Below are positions 1 through 10,077 of a stretch of DNA of 64,000 nt, in pieces. The stretch's first letter is position 1. Each line of letters begins with the position of its first letter. Made by a program: the position numbers and the translations under genes. The DNA lies in the NCBI RefSeq assembly GCF_001042715.1, contig NZ_CP009687.1, positions 1,727,418 to 1,791,417 on the forward strand, written 5' to 3'. The notes under the pieces were generated by a model, which saw only the letters and a program-made list of their open reading frames with translations, was not told the origin of the DNA and did not search any database. The stretch is from Clostridium aceticum. GTDB taxonomy: Bacteria; Bacillota; Clostridia; Peptostreptococcales; Natronincolaceae.

Positions 1-2
1 AG

Positions 3-413
3 TTCCAGGAAATTACTAAGTTAACATTGCCGGGATCTACTGCAATGGTAAATGGTATCTCCTACTACATCGTGAAGGATCAAGATATACAAACGATAAA
101 GGAAAGTCATTTAACAGCATCTAGTGAATTAAAGTCTAATAGTGTCATTGAAGTGTTAAATGGATGCGGTGTAAGCGGCGTAGCTGCGGAATTTGCTAAA
201 AAGCTGGAAAGAGAGTCCATTACAGTTGCAACCATAGGAAATTATGAAACAAATGATATGAGTGAATCCTTTATAGAATATCATCCCAAACATAAAAAGG
301 AGGCACGAAAGGTAGGCAAAGCTTTAGGAATAAAGAAACTTATAGAAGTAAAAGAGGAGATGACAACAGTAGATATCAGCGTTGTAGTGGGAAAAGATTT
401 AGTTGAAAATTAA
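3..413 (+). CDS. LCP (LytR-CpsA-Psr) family cell-wall protein, C-terminal part
   Basis: The reading frame is open from the first bases of the window, so the gene begins upstream and only about 136 residues are seen. The first 30 or so residues (…LPGSTAMVNGISYYIV…) look like the end of an LCP catalytic domain. The rest, starting near VIEVLNGCGVSGVAAEFAKK, matches the LytR_C domain that often follows it. LCP enzymes attach teichoic-acid-like or capsular polymers to peptidoglycan at the outer face of the membrane. In many Firmicutes an lytR-like gene lies directly before rsfS and leuS, which supports the call. The active-site arginines of the LCP domain lie outside the window, so activity cannot be judged. 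Confidence 0.75.
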   Translation, partial: FQEITKLTLPGSTAMVNGISYYIVKDQDIQTIKESHLTASSELKSNSVIEVLNGCGVSGVAAEFAKKLERESITVATIGNYETNDMSESFIEYHPKHKKEARKVGKALGIKKLIEVKEEMTTVDISVVVGKDLVEN

Positions 414-614
414 TCATTAAAAGCCTCCCCTATTATAAAAAAGACCCATACCCACAAAGAATTTTGTTTTGGAGAAATTGACATATATTTAAGGAATCAA
501 AATATATTATAACTGTATACATTTATCGAGGACAGTATACAGATTCTTTTAAAACAAGATTAACTTAAGTATGTAAAGACATCACTTATGTAATTGAGTA
601 ATAGGGGGGGCAAT

Positions 615-1616
615 ATGGGAAACTTAGGGGCTTTTTTGTTGTTTATTTTAGGTATAATTATCATTATTAAGGGTGGGGACTGGTTTGTTGAATCTGCTGT
701 TTGGGTGGCCAAAGTAACAGGAGTACCTAATGTACTAATTGGTGCTACAATTGTAAGCATAGCAACAACACTACCTGAGCTGTTGGTCTCTTCCATTGCT
801 ACTTATCAGCATCACTATGATGTTGCAATAGGCAATGTGGTAGGATCTATGGTTTGTAATATTGGGCTTATATTGGGGCTAACAGCTTTATTATCTCCAA
901 TAAAAATTCAACCCAGCAGATTCGCTGTCAAGGGTTTTTTTATGCTGCTTTGTGGTATAGTATTGTTATTTTTAGCCAAAGATACCATTATTACATCTCA
1001 AGAAGGAAACCTATTTATTATACTATTTTTTATATATATTGTTATGAACATATTAGAGTTCAAAAGTACTGGAAGAAGTAATAAGGAGCACTATGAGGTT
1101 TCTAGTTTAAGTAGAAATAATGTGAAAATAAACATAGGAAAATTTATAATAGGTGCTTTGTTTATTACTGGGGGAGCAAGACTATTGGTAAACAATGGTA
1201 TTATTATTGCTGAATTAGTGGGTGTACCACAGCAAGTAATAAGCTTAACGCTAATTGCTCTAGGAACCTCCCTTCCTGAATTAACTACAGCTATAGGATC
1301 TGTAATAAAGGGTCATGGAGAAATCTCTGTAGGAAATATTTTAGGTGCCAATATTCTTGACATTGTGATGGTACTAGGTGTATGCTCAAAGTTAGGAGAA
1401 GGGGGCATGGTTATCAACTATCAAAATATCATGTTGGGATCAACCATTCATAATGTGCCTCAATCCTTATATCTAGACATTCCAGTAGCTTTACTAATGA
1501 TGCTGATTTTGGTTTTAGGAGGATTTTTAAAAGGAGCGATTAGTCGTACTATAGGTTTCAGCGTATTATGTATCTACATTATGTACTTAGGTATATTAGC
1601 TAAACTATTTATATAA
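615..1616 (+). CDS. CaCA-family calcium/sodium antiporter (YrbG-like)
   Basis: A 333-residue integral membrane protein with about ten hydrophobic segments. It carries the two inverted alpha-repeats that define the Ca2+/cation antiporter family: GATIVSIATTLPELLVS in the first half and LIALGTSLPELTTAI in the second, each with the P-E ion-binding pair. Family members exchange Ca2+ for Na+ or H+ across the cytoplasmic membrane. The ATG at 615 is preferred over a TTG at 594 because a run of eight G residues (603-610) lies just upstream as ribosome binding site. It sits between the LCP gene and rsfS, and only 16 bases separate it from rsfS, so co-transcription is likely. The ion specificity is inferred from the family. 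Confidence 0.85.
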   Translation: MGNLGAFLLFILGIIIIIKGGDWFVESAVWVAKVTGVPNVLIGATIVSIATTLPELLVSSIATYQHHYDVAIGNVVGSMVCNIGLILGLTALLSPIKIQPSRFAVKGFFMLLCGIVLLFLAKDTIITSQEGNLFIILFFIYIVMNILEFKSTGRSNKEHYEVSSLSRNNVKINIGKFIIGALFITGGARLLVNNGIIIAELVGVPQQVISLTLIALGTSLPELTTAIGSVIKGHGEISVGNILGANILDIVMVLGVCSKLGEGGMVINYQNIMLGSTIHNVPQSLYLDIPVALLMMLILVLGGFLKGAISRTIGFSVLCIYIMYLGILAKLFI

Positions 1617-1632
1617 AAAGAGGAGGAGTTAA

Positions 1633-2001
1633 ATGAAAAGTACAACCTTTGATTTAGTAGCAAAAGTAGTCAAATCTATTGATGATAAATTAGGACAGAA
1701 CATAACTGTATTGGATTTAAACGGTATAACTACCTTATGCGACTATTTTGTTATCACCAGTACTCCCTCTATCCGGCAAGTAAAGGCAATTACCGACGAG
1801 ATTCAGGATAGATTAGAAGAAGAAGGGATTTATGTGTTGCACAGAGAGGGTTATACTTCAGGGAGATGGGTACTCTTAGATTATGGAGACATTGTCATTC
1901 ATATACTTTATAAGGAAGATCGAGAATTTTATAATATAGAAGGAATTTGGAAGGATGCAGTAACAATAGATGTTGACAAAATAATTAATAATAATATATA
2001 A
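1633..2001 (+). CDS. rsfS: Ribosomal silencing factor RsfS
   Basis: A 122-residue protein with the DUF143/RsfS fold. Diagnostic segments are the LCDYFVITS and HREGYTSGRWVLLDYGDIVIHI regions. RsfS binds ribosomal protein uL14 on the 50S subunit and blocks subunit joining when nutrients are short. The start is set by the GAGGAG ribosome binding site at 1621-1626. Its place between an lytR-like gene and leuS is the usual Firmicute arrangement. Full length, no anomalies. Confidence 0.95.
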   Translation: MKSTTFDLVAKVVKSIDDKLGQNITVLDLNGITTLCDYFVITSTPSIRQVKAITDEIQDRLEEEGIYVLHREGYTSGRWVLLDYGDIVIHILYKEDREFYNIEGIWKDAVTIDVDKIINNNI

Positions 2002-2039
2002 TTAAATACAATATACTAAATAAGTATGAATTATTAGAA

Positions 2040-2252
2040 AAAACTAATCATATAAAATAGTACAAGGAGTAGTAAACAGAAAATGCTTTTTTAGAGAGTT
2101 GATGGCTGGTGAAAATCAACAAAGCACACTGTTGAACTTGCCTTATTTCATTTATGCTATTTAGGATGGAATCCTTTATCAACCGAAGAAGTGGACTTTC
2201 TGTCAATTAGGGTGGTACCGCGGACTATTGTGCTCCGTCCCTAAATAGACAT
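2040..2252 (+). promoter_or_regulatory. T-box riboswitch leader of leuS
   Basis: The leader carries the canonical T-box core AGGGTGGTACCGCG at 2209-2222, followed by a pairing block (CTCCGTCCCT, about 2233-2242) that can form the terminator with it. Upstream lies a long stem I region. A CTT leucine triplet at 2137-2139 within GTTGAACTTGCC is a plausible specifier codon. In this class, uncharged tRNA-Leu pairs with the specifier and the T-box bulge and stabilises the antiterminator, switching leuS on during leucine-tRNA starvation. The T-box core is certain. The exact 5' edge and the specifier are inferred. Confidence 0.93.
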
Positions 2253-2307
2253 GAAAGTTTTTGTTTTATCCAGAAAAAATTGACATTGAAGGAGGAAGAT
2301 TAAGTAG

Positions 2308-4770
2308 ATGGCTACTTATGATTTTAAAAAAATTGAAGAAATATGGCAAAATCGATGGGAAACTGAAAAGCTATTTGCTACCTATAATGAAGATCAACCT
2401 AAGTATTATGTACTGGAAATGTTTCCGTACCCATCAGGTAAAATCCATATGGGGCACGTTAGAAATTATTCTATAGGAGATGTTATTGCTAGATATAAAA
2501 AGATGAAGGGCTATAATGTCCTACATCCAATGGGCTGGGATGCTTTTGGGCTACCTGCAGAAAATGCAGCTATTAAGCATGGTATTCATCCTGGTATTTG
2601 GACGGAACAAAACATTAAAGACATGAAGGAGCAGCTAAGTACATTAGGTTTAAGCTATGACTGGGATCGTGAAATAGCAACCTGTAACCAAGACTATTAT
2701 AAGTGGACCCAATGGCTATTTTTACAGTTTTATCACGAAGGCTTAGCTTATAAGAAGGAATCTAGGGTAAACTGGTGTCCGTCTTGTGAAACAGTTTTAG
2801 CAAATGAGCAGGTTGTCAGTGGAAAATGTGAGAGATGCGATAGCTCTGTTGGAAAAAAGATGTTAAACCAATGGTATTTTAAGATTACAGAGTATGCAGA
2901 GCAATTATTAGAGGATATAAAAGCATTGGAAGGTTGGCCTCACAAGGTAAAAGTTATGCAGGAAAACTGGATAGGCAAAAGTACCGGAGCAGAAATTGAA
3001 TTTGAGATTGAAGGATATCAAGATAAATTAACAGTATTTACTACTAGACCAGATACAGTTTTTGGAGCAACCTATATGGTTTTAGCACCAGAGCATCCTT
3101 ATGTAAAGGAATTAGTAGAAGGCACTGAGTTTGAAGAGGCTGTCGATGCTTTTGTTACAAAGCTTCAGCACATGTCTGATATCGAGAGAACTTCAACAGA
3201 TACAGAAAAAGAAGGTCTTTTTATAGGACGATATTGTATCAATCCTCTATCCGGTGAAAAAGTACCTATTTATATTGCTAATTATGTCTTGGTGGACTAT
3301 GGTACAGGTGCCATCATGGCAGTACCAGCCCACGACCAGAGAGACTTGGACTTTGCCAAAAAATATAATATTTCCGTAGTACCAGTTATTCAATCGGAAG
3401 AAAAAGAATTTTCTATAGATGATGAAGCCTATGACGGTAGTGGTATTATGATCAATTCAGGAGAATTTAATGGACTCAAAAATGAAGAAGCCTTCAATAG
3501 GATTTGTGATCTTATGGAAAAGCAAGGTATTGGTAGAAGAAAGATTAGCTATCGATTGAGAGATTGGCTGTTATCTAGACAAAGATATTGGGGAACACCG
3601 ATACCTATCGTCTATTGCGATGACTGTGGTATTGTACCTGTAAAAGAAGAAAACTTACCGGTGCAACTTCCCTTAGACGTTAAATTTACAGGAGCGGGCT
3701 TATCTCCCCTTACTACTAGCGAAACCTTTATTCATACACCTTGTCCTAAGTGTGGTAAAACCGCTAGAAGGGAAACAGATACGATGGATACCTTTGTTGA
3801 CTCTTCTTGGTATTTCTTACGATATGCTGATCCTAAAAATGAAAGCCTTCCTTTTGGTAAAGATGTAACAAACTACTGGATGCCGGTGGACCAATATATT
3901 GGTGGGGTTGAACATGCAATTTTACACCTTTTATATTCTAGATTCTTTACAAAGGTCATCAAGGACTTAAAGTTAATAGATATAGAAGAGCCCTTCAAGA
4001 ATTTATTAACGCAAGGCATGGTGTTGAAAGATGGAGCGAAAATGTCTAAGTCAAAAGGCAATACTGTAAGTCCTGAAGAAATTATTGAGAAGTATGGAGC
4101 AGATACAGCGAGACTGTTTGTATTATTTGCAGCACCACCAGAAAGAGACTTAGAATGGAGTGACCAAGGGGTTGAAGGTTGTTCAAGATTTTTAAATCGT
4201 GTATGGCGTCTTGTAGAAGAAGCTATAGAAAATCATCTATTAGACAATAAGACTGAGGAGATGAATAAGCAAGATAAAGATCTTCAGTATATGATCCACA
4301 AAACCATCAAAAGGGTTACTGAAGATATAGAAGGAAGATTTAACTTTAATACTGCTGTTAGTGGTATAATGGAATTAGTAAATGACTTATATAAATATAA
4401 AGAAATTGATAAGGATAAAATCAATGGTACTTTATTTAAAGAAGGTATTGAAACGGTGATTTTATTATTAGCACCCTTTGCTCCCCATATTACTGAAGAA
4501 CTTTGGGAAAAAATAGGTAAAGATACTAGGATCTATTTAACACAATGGCCTGTTTATAAGGCGGAGGCTATTGTTAAAGACGAAGTAGAAATTGTTGTGC
4601 AGATTAATGGAAAGCTTAGAGAAAAATTGATGCTTCCAGCAAATATTACAAAAGAAGACATGGAAAAGCTAGCAATAGAAAATGAAAAAATTCAACAATT
4701 TCTTGAGGGAAAAGAGATCAAAAAGGTAATAGCAGTGCCTAAAAAGTTGGTAAATATTGTGGTGAAGTAA
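2308..4770 (+). CDS. leuS: Leucyl-tRNA synthetase
   Basis: An 820-residue class Ia aminoacyl-tRNA synthetase that charges tRNA-Leu. The HIGH signature is HMGH at residues 47-50 and the KMSKS signature is at 578-582. A CP1 editing domain lies between them ([20 protein letters not shown] region). Zinc-binding Cys pairs ([13 protein letters not shown] and CERCDS) are visible in the inserted domain. The start ATG follows AAGGAGG. Length is normal for the bacterial enzyme. Expression is under the T-box leader just upstream, and the downstream regulator gene begins 20 bases after its stop. Confidence 0.98.
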   Translation: MATYDFKKIEEIWQNRWETEKLFATYNEDQPKYYVLEMFPYPSGKIHMGHVRNYSIGDVIARYKKMKGYNVLHPMGWDAFGLPAENAAIKHGIHPGIWTEQNIKDMKEQLSTLGLSYDWDREIATCNQDYYKWTQWLFLQFYHEGLAYKKESRVNWCPSCETVLANEQVVSGKCERCDSSVGKKMLNQWYFKITEYAEQLLEDIKALEGWPHKVKVMQENWIGKSTGAEIEFEIEGYQDKLTVFTTRPDTVFGATYMVLAPEHPYVKELVEGTEFEEAVDAFVTKLQHMSDIERTSTDTEKEGLFIGRYCINPLSGEKVPIYIANYVLVDYGTGAIMAVPAHDQRDLDFAKKYNISVVPVIQSEEKEFSIDDEAYDGSGIMINSGEFNGLKNEEAFNRICDLMEKQGIGRRKISYRLRDWLLSRQRYWGTPIPIVYCDDCGIVPVKEENLPVQLPLDVKFTGAGLSPLTTSETFIHTPCPKCGKTARRETDTMDTFVDSSWYFLRYADPKNESLPFGKDVTNYWMPVDQYIGGVEHAILHLLYSRFFTKVIKDLKLIDIEEPFKNLLTQGMVLKDGAKMSKSKGNTVSPEEIIEKYGADTARLFVLFAAPPERDLEWSDQGVEGCSRFLNRVWRLVEEAIENHLLDNKTEEMNKQDKDLQYMIHKTIKRVTEDIEGRFNFNTAVSGIMELVNDLYKYKEIDKDKINGTLFKEGIETVILLLAPFAPHITEELWEKIGKDTRIYLTQWPVYKAEAIVKDEVEIVVQINGKLREKLMLPANITKEDMEKLAIENEKIQQFLEGKEIKKVIAVPKKLVNIVVK

Positions 4771-4790
4771 GGAAAAAGGAGGGGGACAGT

Positions 4791-5438
4791 ATGGATAGAA
4801 ATTTGCATCCTATTATAAAGAGTTTTATTCCAGTAGTAGAAGGAATTGCTAAAACCCTTGGAAAAAACTGTGAAGTTGTGCTGCATGAGCTTAAGAATTC
4901 CAAAAAGTCCATAGTAGAGATCTGTAATGGTGAAGTAACTGGAAGATCTATAGGAAGTCCAATGCTGGATGTAGGTATTCAAGCTATTAGAAAAGGAAAT
5001 GAAGCAGACAATATACTAAACTATAGAAATAAAACTTCTGATGGTAGGGTGTTAAAATCCTCGACCATGTTTATTAGGGATGAAAAAGATGAGATTATAG
5101 GTTGTTTATGTATCAATATTGATATTTCTGAATTTATCGTGGCACAAAAAGCCTTTGAGGAAATTGTAAAAACAGACATCAAAGGGGAAGTAAACTTAGG
5201 AGATTTTCCGCATAACAATGTAAATGATGTATTGATCAATATTGTTTCAGAGACCCTAGACAGATATGGAAAGCCGGTTTCCTATATGAATAAAGAAGAA
5301 AAAGTCAATATTGTTAAAAAACTAGATGAACAAGGGGCTTTTTTAATTAAGGGAGCTATCGATTATGTTGCCAAAATTCTTTGTGTTTCCCGCTATACAA
5401 TCTACAATTATTTAGATGAAATACGAGTAAATGGTTAA
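4791..5438 (+). CDS. YheO-type PAS/HTH transcriptional regulator
   Basis: A 215-residue protein. The N-terminal part (residues 5-120, beginning HPIIKSFIPVVEGIAKTLG) matches the YheO-like PAS domain. The C-terminal 60 residues hold a DauR-like helix-turn-helix ending in IDYVAKILCVSRYTIYNYLDEI. Proteins of this build act as cytoplasmic DNA-binding regulators, often next to ridA or amino-acid catabolic genes. That is the case here: a RidA gene follows about 50 bases later and the serine dehydratase genes come next. The ribosome binding site is AGGAGGGGG. The ligand and target are unknown. Control of ridA or serine catabolism is an inference from position only. Confidence 0.85.
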   Translation: MDRNLHPIIKSFIPVVEGIAKTLGKNCEVVLHELKNSKKSIVEICNGEVTGRSIGSPMLDVGIQAIRKGNEADNILNYRNKTSDGRVLKSSTMFIRDEKDEIIGCLCINIDISEFIVAQKAFEEIVKTDIKGEVNLGDFPHNNVNDVLINIVSETLDRYGKPVSYMNKEEKVNIVKKLDEQGAFLIKGAIDYVAKILCVSRYTIYNYLDEIRVNG

Positions 5439-5486
5439 AACTATAAAGGGATGTATTATCTTAAAGAAACGAAGGAGTCGATGGAT

Positions 5487-5867
5487 GTGAGACAAGAAAT
5501 CAATACTACAAAAGCACCAGCAGCTATTGGACCATATTCACAAGCAGTAAAGACAGGACATTTATTATTTGTATCTGGACAGCTGCCTATGAATCCAGAA
5601 ACAATGGAAATTGTTGAAGGAGATATTCAAGTTCAAACAAAACAAGCTTTGGAAAACTTGAAGGCCATCGTAGAGGAAGCTGGGTTAACGTTAAAGGATA
5701 TTATTAAAACCACTGTATTCATAAAGGATATGGAGGATTTTGCTAAGATTAACGAAGTATATGCTACCTATTTCAAAGATACTAAGCCAGCTAGGGCTTG
5801 TGTAGAAGTGGCAAGACTGCCCAGAGATGTTGGCGTTGAAATTGAAGCTATTGCTGTAGTGGAGTAA
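5487..5867 (+). CDS. ridA: RidA family reactive-intermediate deaminase
   Basis: A protein of about 126 residues with the RidA signatures [16 protein letters not shown] near the start and the conserved C-terminal [21 protein letters not shown], whose Arg binds substrate carboxylate. RidA hydrolyses 2-aminoacrylate and other enamine/imine intermediates released by PLP or Fe-S serine/threonine dehydratases. It is therefore functionally matched to the sdaAB-sdaAA pair just downstream. I prefer the GTG start at 5487 (nine bases after GGAG, giving [11 protein letters not shown], the usual length) over the ATG at 5481, which is only three bases after GGAG. An upstream in-frame ATG at 5451 would add an unlikely N-terminal tail. 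Confidence 0.92.
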   Translation: MRQEINTTKAPAAIGPYSQAVKTGHLLFVSGQLPMNPETMEIVEGDIQVQTKQALENLKAIVEEAGLTLKDIIKTTVFIKDMEDFAKINEVYATYFKDTKPARACVEVARLPRDVGVEIEAIAVVE

Positions 5868-5940
5868 GAGCAGTATTGCTGAATAAAGTTATCGGCTAGT
5901 ATCTTAGCAAAACCTGTAATAAATTGTAGAATAAGAATAG

Positions 5941-6032
5941 TAGTGGTCACTGCAGAACCACTGAAAAAGTGTTTTTGTCATCTTAAAAACCATACTTTTT
6001 CAGTAACTCTTGTCGATGACCACTATTTTTTG
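5941..6032 (+). terminator. Nested hairpin terminator after ridA
   Basis: Outer arms TAGTGGTCA (5941-5949) and TGACCACTA (6017-6025) enclose a second pair, ACTGAAAAAGT (5960-5970) and ACTTTTTCAGT (5994-6004). The outer stem is followed by a T-run (TTTTTT). It probably ends the leuS-ridA transcript before sdaAB. Confidence 0.75.
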
Positions 6033-6088
6033 TTTAAAAAAGCTTACTCAGTAAATACTAAGATTATCCTAAGGTAGGAGGAAAACAA

Positions 6089-6757
6089 ATGAAGGATTAT
6101 AGTATTTTTGATATCGTGGGACCCAATATGATTGGGCCTTCTAGTTCTCACACAGCAGGTGCTTGTAGACTGGGAAAAGTAGCACATAAAATTGCTGGAG
6201 GAAGTATAAAAAAGGTTACTTTTTTGCTACATGGTTCCTTTGGGAAAACCTATAGAGGACATGGAACAGACAAAGCGTTGGTAGGAGGCATACTAGGTTT
6301 TGATCCTGATGATGAAGGAATAAGACATTCCTTTGAAACAGCAGAAAAAAAAGGAATTATCTTTGATTTTGTAGAGGCGGATCTAGGAGAAGTACATCCT
6401 AACACAGCAAAAATTATTATATCAAAAGAAAATGGAAGTACTGTTGAAATATTAGGCTCATCTATAGGGGGAGGCAACATTGTAGTAACAGAAATAAATG
6501 GCTTAGAATTAGAGTTTACTGGAGAATTTGTTACTATTATTATTTCTCATATAGATAAACCAGGTGTAATTGCTAAGGTTTCTGCCATTTTAGCTGAATA
6601 TAGCATTAATATTGCTTTTATGAGGGTGTATAGACATGGAAAAGGGGAAAAAGCCTTCATGATTATAGAAACAGATGATGATGTGTCTGAAAAAGTTGTA
6701 GGAGATATTAAAAATATTCATGACGTTGCAAATGCCTACTTAGTAAGCATAAAGTAA
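6089..6757 (+). CDS. sdaAB: L-serine dehydratase, iron-sulfur-dependent, beta subunit
   Basis: A 222-residue beta subunit. The N-terminal half carries the SDH beta domain with the GPSSSHTAGACRLG motif. The C-terminal half (from about residue 145, ISHIDKPGVIAKVSAILAEYSINI) is an ACT domain. With the alpha subunit it forms the [4Fe-4S] enzyme that deaminates L-serine to pyruvate and ammonia in the cytoplasm. The split two-gene form is typical of Clostridia and Bacillus. The start follows GTAGGAGG. The sdaAA gene follows 27 bases later as an operon partner. Confidence 0.96.
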   Translation: MKDYSIFDIVGPNMIGPSSSHTAGACRLGKVAHKIAGGSIKKVTFLLHGSFGKTYRGHGTDKALVGGILGFDPDDEGIRHSFETAEKKGIIFDFVEADLGEVHPNTAKIIISKENGSTVEILGSSIGGGNIVVTEINGLELEFTGEFVTIIISHIDKPGVIAKVSAILAEYSINIAFMRVYRHGKGEKAFMIIETDDDVSEKVVGDIKNIHDVANAYLVSIK

Positions 6758-6784
6758 GTATAAAAAATCAAAGAGGTGAAGGCA

Positions 6785-7663
6785 ATGAATTTTTCAAAGG
6801 GAAGTGAGCTACTAGACTTATGTAATGATTCTAATAAAAAAATATCTGAAATTATGTTGGAACGAGAAAAAAAAGCATCTGATTTAACAGAAAAAGAAAT
6901 CCTAGATAAGATCATGATAAGTTTAGATATTATGAAAGAGTCTGTCCGCAAAGGCTTAACAGAGGATATTAAATCTATTAGCGGATTAATTGGCGGTGAT
7001 GCAAAAAAGGTTAAAGAGAGAAGCGAAACACATGAATCTGTATGCGGAATAGTGATGAGCAAGGCTATAAGCCGTTCCATGGCGGTGCTAGAGGTAAACG
7101 CTGCTATGGGTAAGATTGTAGCGGCTCCTACTGCGGGTTCCAGCGGTATACTACCAGGGACATTGCTTACAATGGGGGAAACTTTTCATCTTTCTGACGA
7201 AAAATTAGTAGAAGGCTTATTGACTGCCAGTGCTGTAGGATTAATTATATCAAAAAATGCTACAGTTGCTGGAGCAGAAGGGGGCTGTCAAGCAGAAACT
7301 GGCTCCGCTGCTGCAATGGCGGCAGCTGCCATTGTAGAATTAATGGGTGGTTCACCTGAGATGAGTCTTCATGCCGCTGCGATTTGCATTAAAAATATTC
7401 TAGGTTTGGCCTGTGACCCTATTGCTGGATTAGTAGAGGTCCCCTGTGAAACAAGAAATGCTATAGGGGCAGCAAATGCTCTCATATCTGCTGAAATGGC
7501 TTTAGCTGGTGTCAAGAGTATCATTCCCTTTGACGAAGTTGTAGATGCCATGTATAGAGTGGGAAGATGCTTGCCTATAGAGCTTCGAGAAACAGCACTG
7601 GGAGGATTAGCAGCAACACCTACAGGGAAAAAACTACATGAACAGGTTTTTGGAAAAAAATAA
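6785..7663 (+). CDS. sdaAA: L-serine dehydratase, iron-sulfur-dependent, alpha subunit
   Basis: A 292-residue catalytic subunit. The conserved Fe-S and substrate region is seen in PTAGSSGILPG, AEGGCQAETGSAAAMAAAA and GLACDPIAGLVEVPCETRN, which supply the cysteines expected for the [4Fe-4S] cluster. The ATG at 6785 is chosen because GAGGTG lies six bases upstream. A GTG at 6776 overlaps that ribosome binding site. It works with SdaAB to make pyruvate and ammonia from serine. RidA, encoded upstream, would remove stray 2-aminoacrylate. Transcription ends at a strong hairpin right after the stop. Confidence 0.96.
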   Translation: MNFSKGSELLDLCNDSNKKISEIMLEREKKASDLTEKEILDKIMISLDIMKESVRKGLTEDIKSISGLIGGDAKKVKERSETHESVCGIVMSKAISRSMAVLEVNAAMGKIVAAPTAGSSGILPGTLLTMGETFHLSDEKLVEGLLTASAVGLIISKNATVAGAEGGCQAETGSAAAMAAAAIVELMGGSPEMSLHAAAICIKNILGLACDPIAGLVEVPCETRNAIGAANALISAEMALAGVKSIIPFDEVVDAMYRVGRCLPIELRETALGGLAATPTGKKLHEQVFGKK

Positions 7664-7702
7664 GCGAAAATAAGGAGATCTTTCTCCTATTTTCGCTTAT
7701 TT
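7658..7702. terminator. Bidirectional terminator between sdaAA and the D,D-carboxypeptidase gene
   Basis: Arms AAATAAGCGAAAATAAGGAGA and TCTCCTATTTTCGCTTATTT form a stem of about 20 bp with one bulged base and a four-base loop, A/T-rich on both sides. It overlaps the last codons of both convergent genes and can serve both. Confidence 0.88.
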
Positions 7703-9009
7703 AATAAACTCTTACTAAACCTATAAGAAGAAGCATGCCTTCCTGAATAAAAACCTCTTCTTCCTCTTTTTCGTTTTACTCTGACGGTGATAACAATAGC
7801 CTGCCATAAAACAAACAACACTACAAGAGCAATCAAAAGGTTTGAAGGAATAGCTACTCTTCTTATTAGAGGTTTTACCTCAACATTTTCTTCAGCAATT
7901 AAATCAACTTCTCCTAGTACTTCGTCTTCGATAGTATAAAGGACTTTTCCTAAAACATCTCCAATTGCAATAGGAGCTTTGATATCTTCGTTTAGAAGAA
8001 CTTTTTCATTAATATGAGAAAGTTCCATAGTTTGAGGAACAACAGCATACAAGGTTTCATCAGTATAAAGAGGAATCAAATCTTGTGCACCATTTTCTAC
8101 AGGTGATTCAATCTTTAGTTGATCTTTTTCAACTAGTTGTATTAGTTGAAAGTTTTCATAACCATAGTCCACTAAACTTCTTGAGTCGGAATAAATATTT
8201 ACTCCTTCAGCCCCCAATACAACGGCAATAAAACGATGACCATCCTTTATAGAGGAAGTAATCAGACACTGCTGGGCTGCTCGGGTATATCCAGTTTTAA
8301 TACCATCAATAAGATCATATTGAATATTAGTATATACTCCATTATACAACATTCTATTGGCACTACCAGTACCCCATAAGAATCGATTGGTATTACGATA
8401 ATATCTAGTCTCAGGAGTAAAGGCTGTAGGTTCCAGACTAAAATTAACTGTTGAAACAGCCTCTCTAAAAGCTTCAAAGGACATGGCATGCTTTCCAATC
8501 ATGGCTAAATCATAGGCAGTTGTTACATGGCTTTCATCGGGAAGTCCATGAGGATTTGTAAAATGTGTATTTAAGGCGCCTAGCTCCCTGGCTCTTTCAT
8601 TCATTAACTGGGCAAAGTCTTCTATGGAACCAGAAACATGTTGTGCTAGCACTTCTGCAACATCATTAGCAGAGCGAATTAGTAAGGTTTTTAACAGTTC
8701 TTCAACAGTAAAAGACTCACCTGCCAGAAGATAAGCACTGGCACCATCTACATAGGTATCTTCTTGGATCGTTATAACATCATTTAAATTTGCATTTTCC
8801 AGTACTAAGATAGCTGTCATAACCTTGGTGGTGCTGGCAGGATAAGTTACTTCATGCGCATTATGATCAAACAGAACTTTTCCCGTAGTATAATCTAGCA
8901 ATACTGCATTTGGAGCGGTTATATTGGGCTGTGCATAAACAGTAGATGTCGTAGTAAAAAGAAGAAGTGTGAAAGTCATAAGAAGAATCATATTTAATTT
9001 TTTTAGCAT
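7687..9009 (-). CDS. Serine-type D-Ala-D-Ala carboxypeptidase (DacF/DacB-like PBP)
   Basis: A 440-residue penicillin-binding protein of the S11 peptidase family. An N-terminal signal peptide (about 25 residues ending VYAQ) is followed by the S-x-x-K motif at residues 59-62 (STTK), an S-A-N motif (RSANDVAEVL) and K-T-G (DGIKTGYTRAA). A C-terminal domain and a final membrane helix (LLIALVVLFVLWQAIVITV) with a basic tail anchor it. It trims pentapeptide side chains of peptidoglycan outside the membrane. In Clostridia such enzymes can be vegetative or sporulation-specific, and the sequence does not decide. The ATG at 9009 is preferred, with AAGG and GGTG elements upstream. Confidence 0.93.
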   Translation of the reverse strand: MLKKLNMILLMTFTLLLFTTTSTVYAQPNITAPNAVLLDYTTGKVLFDHNAHEVTYPASTTKVMTAILVLENANLNDVITIQEDTYVDGASAYLLAGESFTVEELLKTLLIRSANDVAEVLAQHVSGSIEDFAQLMNERARELGALNTHFTNPHGLPDESHVTTAYDLAMIGKHAMSFEAFREAVSTVNFSLEPTAFTPETRYYRNTNRFLWGTGSANRMLYNGVYTNIQYDLIDGIKTGYTRAAQQCLITSSIKDGHRFIAVVLGAEGVNIYSDSRSLVDYGYENFQLIQLVEKDQLKIESPVENGAQDLIPLYTDETLYAVVPQTMELSHINEKVLLNEDIKAPIAIGDVLGKVLYTIEDEVLGEVDLIAEENVEVKPLIRRVAIPSNLLIALVVLFVLWQAIVITVRVKRKRGRRGFYSGRHASSYRFSKSLLNKRK

Positions 9010-9338
9010 TTTTTTCACCAACCTTGTATAGAATACAGTATTTAATTTAGATACAGATATGCACTTTTAATTTTGAATTTTAATATATAAGTTGCAATAA
9101 AACTTTTATAACTTCGTGGGTAAATATAGCTCTCGGCATATTAAAATTCATTGAGTATATATCTATAGCATAGAAAAACTCACTTTATATAGTATAGCAG
9201 ATATAAGCAAAATTTTTAAGAAAAAGTTTATAGAATATAAAGGAAAATTAAATAAGTCTATAGAAATCTTAAAAAATAGGATGAAAATTTCTATTGAATA
9301 TAATAATATCCTATGATATAAAGGGAGTGGAAGCAGTC
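9010..9338. other. Intergenic region between divergent carboxypeptidase and comEA genes
   Basis: About 330 bases, strongly A+T-rich. It must hold the two divergent promoters. I see no open frame with a ribosome binding site, no strong hairpin and no repeat, apart from a short TTGCAATAAAACTTTTATAA stretch that resembles one at 29.22 kb. Confidence 0.5.
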
Positions 9339-9998
9339 ATGACATTTAAACTAAATGATAGACAAAAACTTATTATCATTATTTTTATAGTTATAGTATT
9401 AGCTTTTGTCTCCTATACAAATCACTTAAAAAGTAAAAAAGAAATATATATCTTGAGTGAATCTCGTCAACAAACTGTGGTAGAATATGAAAGAGATGAA
9501 GAAGAACAAAAAAAAGAAATAAACGAAAAAATAAAAGTAGAGAACAATACCATTATCGTACATGTAGAGGGAGCTGTAGCTCAACCAGGAGTGTACGAAC
9601 TGCCGCAAGAGGCTAGAGTGTTTAACGCCATTGAAGCTGCTGGCGGCTTAAAAAATACTGCTGATAGAAGAGAAATAAACTTAGCTAAAAAAATTTCCGA
9701 TGAAGAAAAAATCTATATTCCTGTAGAGGGAGAAAGCTTCTCAAACGTTTCTTTAAATCAACAAATGCTCTCAACACCTTCTATAAGCAGCAATGTAAGT
9801 AGTACTGGGATAAACATCAACACCGCTACTAAAGAAGAGTTAGAGACACTTCCAGGTGTGGGTAGTGTACTAGCTCAAAGGATTATAGATCATAGGAATG
9901 AGAAGGGTTTTTTTCAAAGTATTGAAGAACTTCAAAGCGTTAGTGGAATAGGAGAAAAAAAGTACAGTGATATTAAAGATAAGATTACTATAAGATAA
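9339..9998 (+). CDS. comEA: ComEA family DNA-binding competence protein
   Basis: A 219-residue protein with one N-terminal membrane helix (LIIIIFIVIVLAFVSYT), an acidic/charged linker, an SLBB-type domain (IIVHVEGAVAQPGVYELP), a Ser-rich stretch, and a C-terminal double helix-hairpin-helix (GININTATKEELETLPGVGS and LQSVSGIGEKKY). ComEA sits on the outer face of the membrane and binds incoming double-stranded DNA during transformation. The ATG at 9339 lies 11 bases after GGGAG. Upstream in-frame starts would overlap the ribosome binding site. The comEC partner is not adjacent, so ability to take up DNA cannot be inferred from this gene alone. Confidence 0.9.
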   Translation: MTFKLNDRQKLIIIIFIVIVLAFVSYTNHLKSKKEIYILSESRQQTVVEYERDEEEQKKEINEKIKVENNTIIVHVEGAVAQPGVYELPQEARVFNAIEAAGGLKNTADRREINLAKKISDEEKIYIPVEGESFSNVSLNQQMLSTPSISSNVSSTGININTATKEELETLPGVGSVLAQRIIDHRNEKGFFQSIEELQSVSGIGEKKYSDIKDKITIR

Positions 9999-10077
9999 GG
10001 TAATCCTAGTAAGATATATAGATTATCGACTTAAGTAGTTTAAGTTATATTAGGATAGAGGAAGGGAGGAAAAAGTA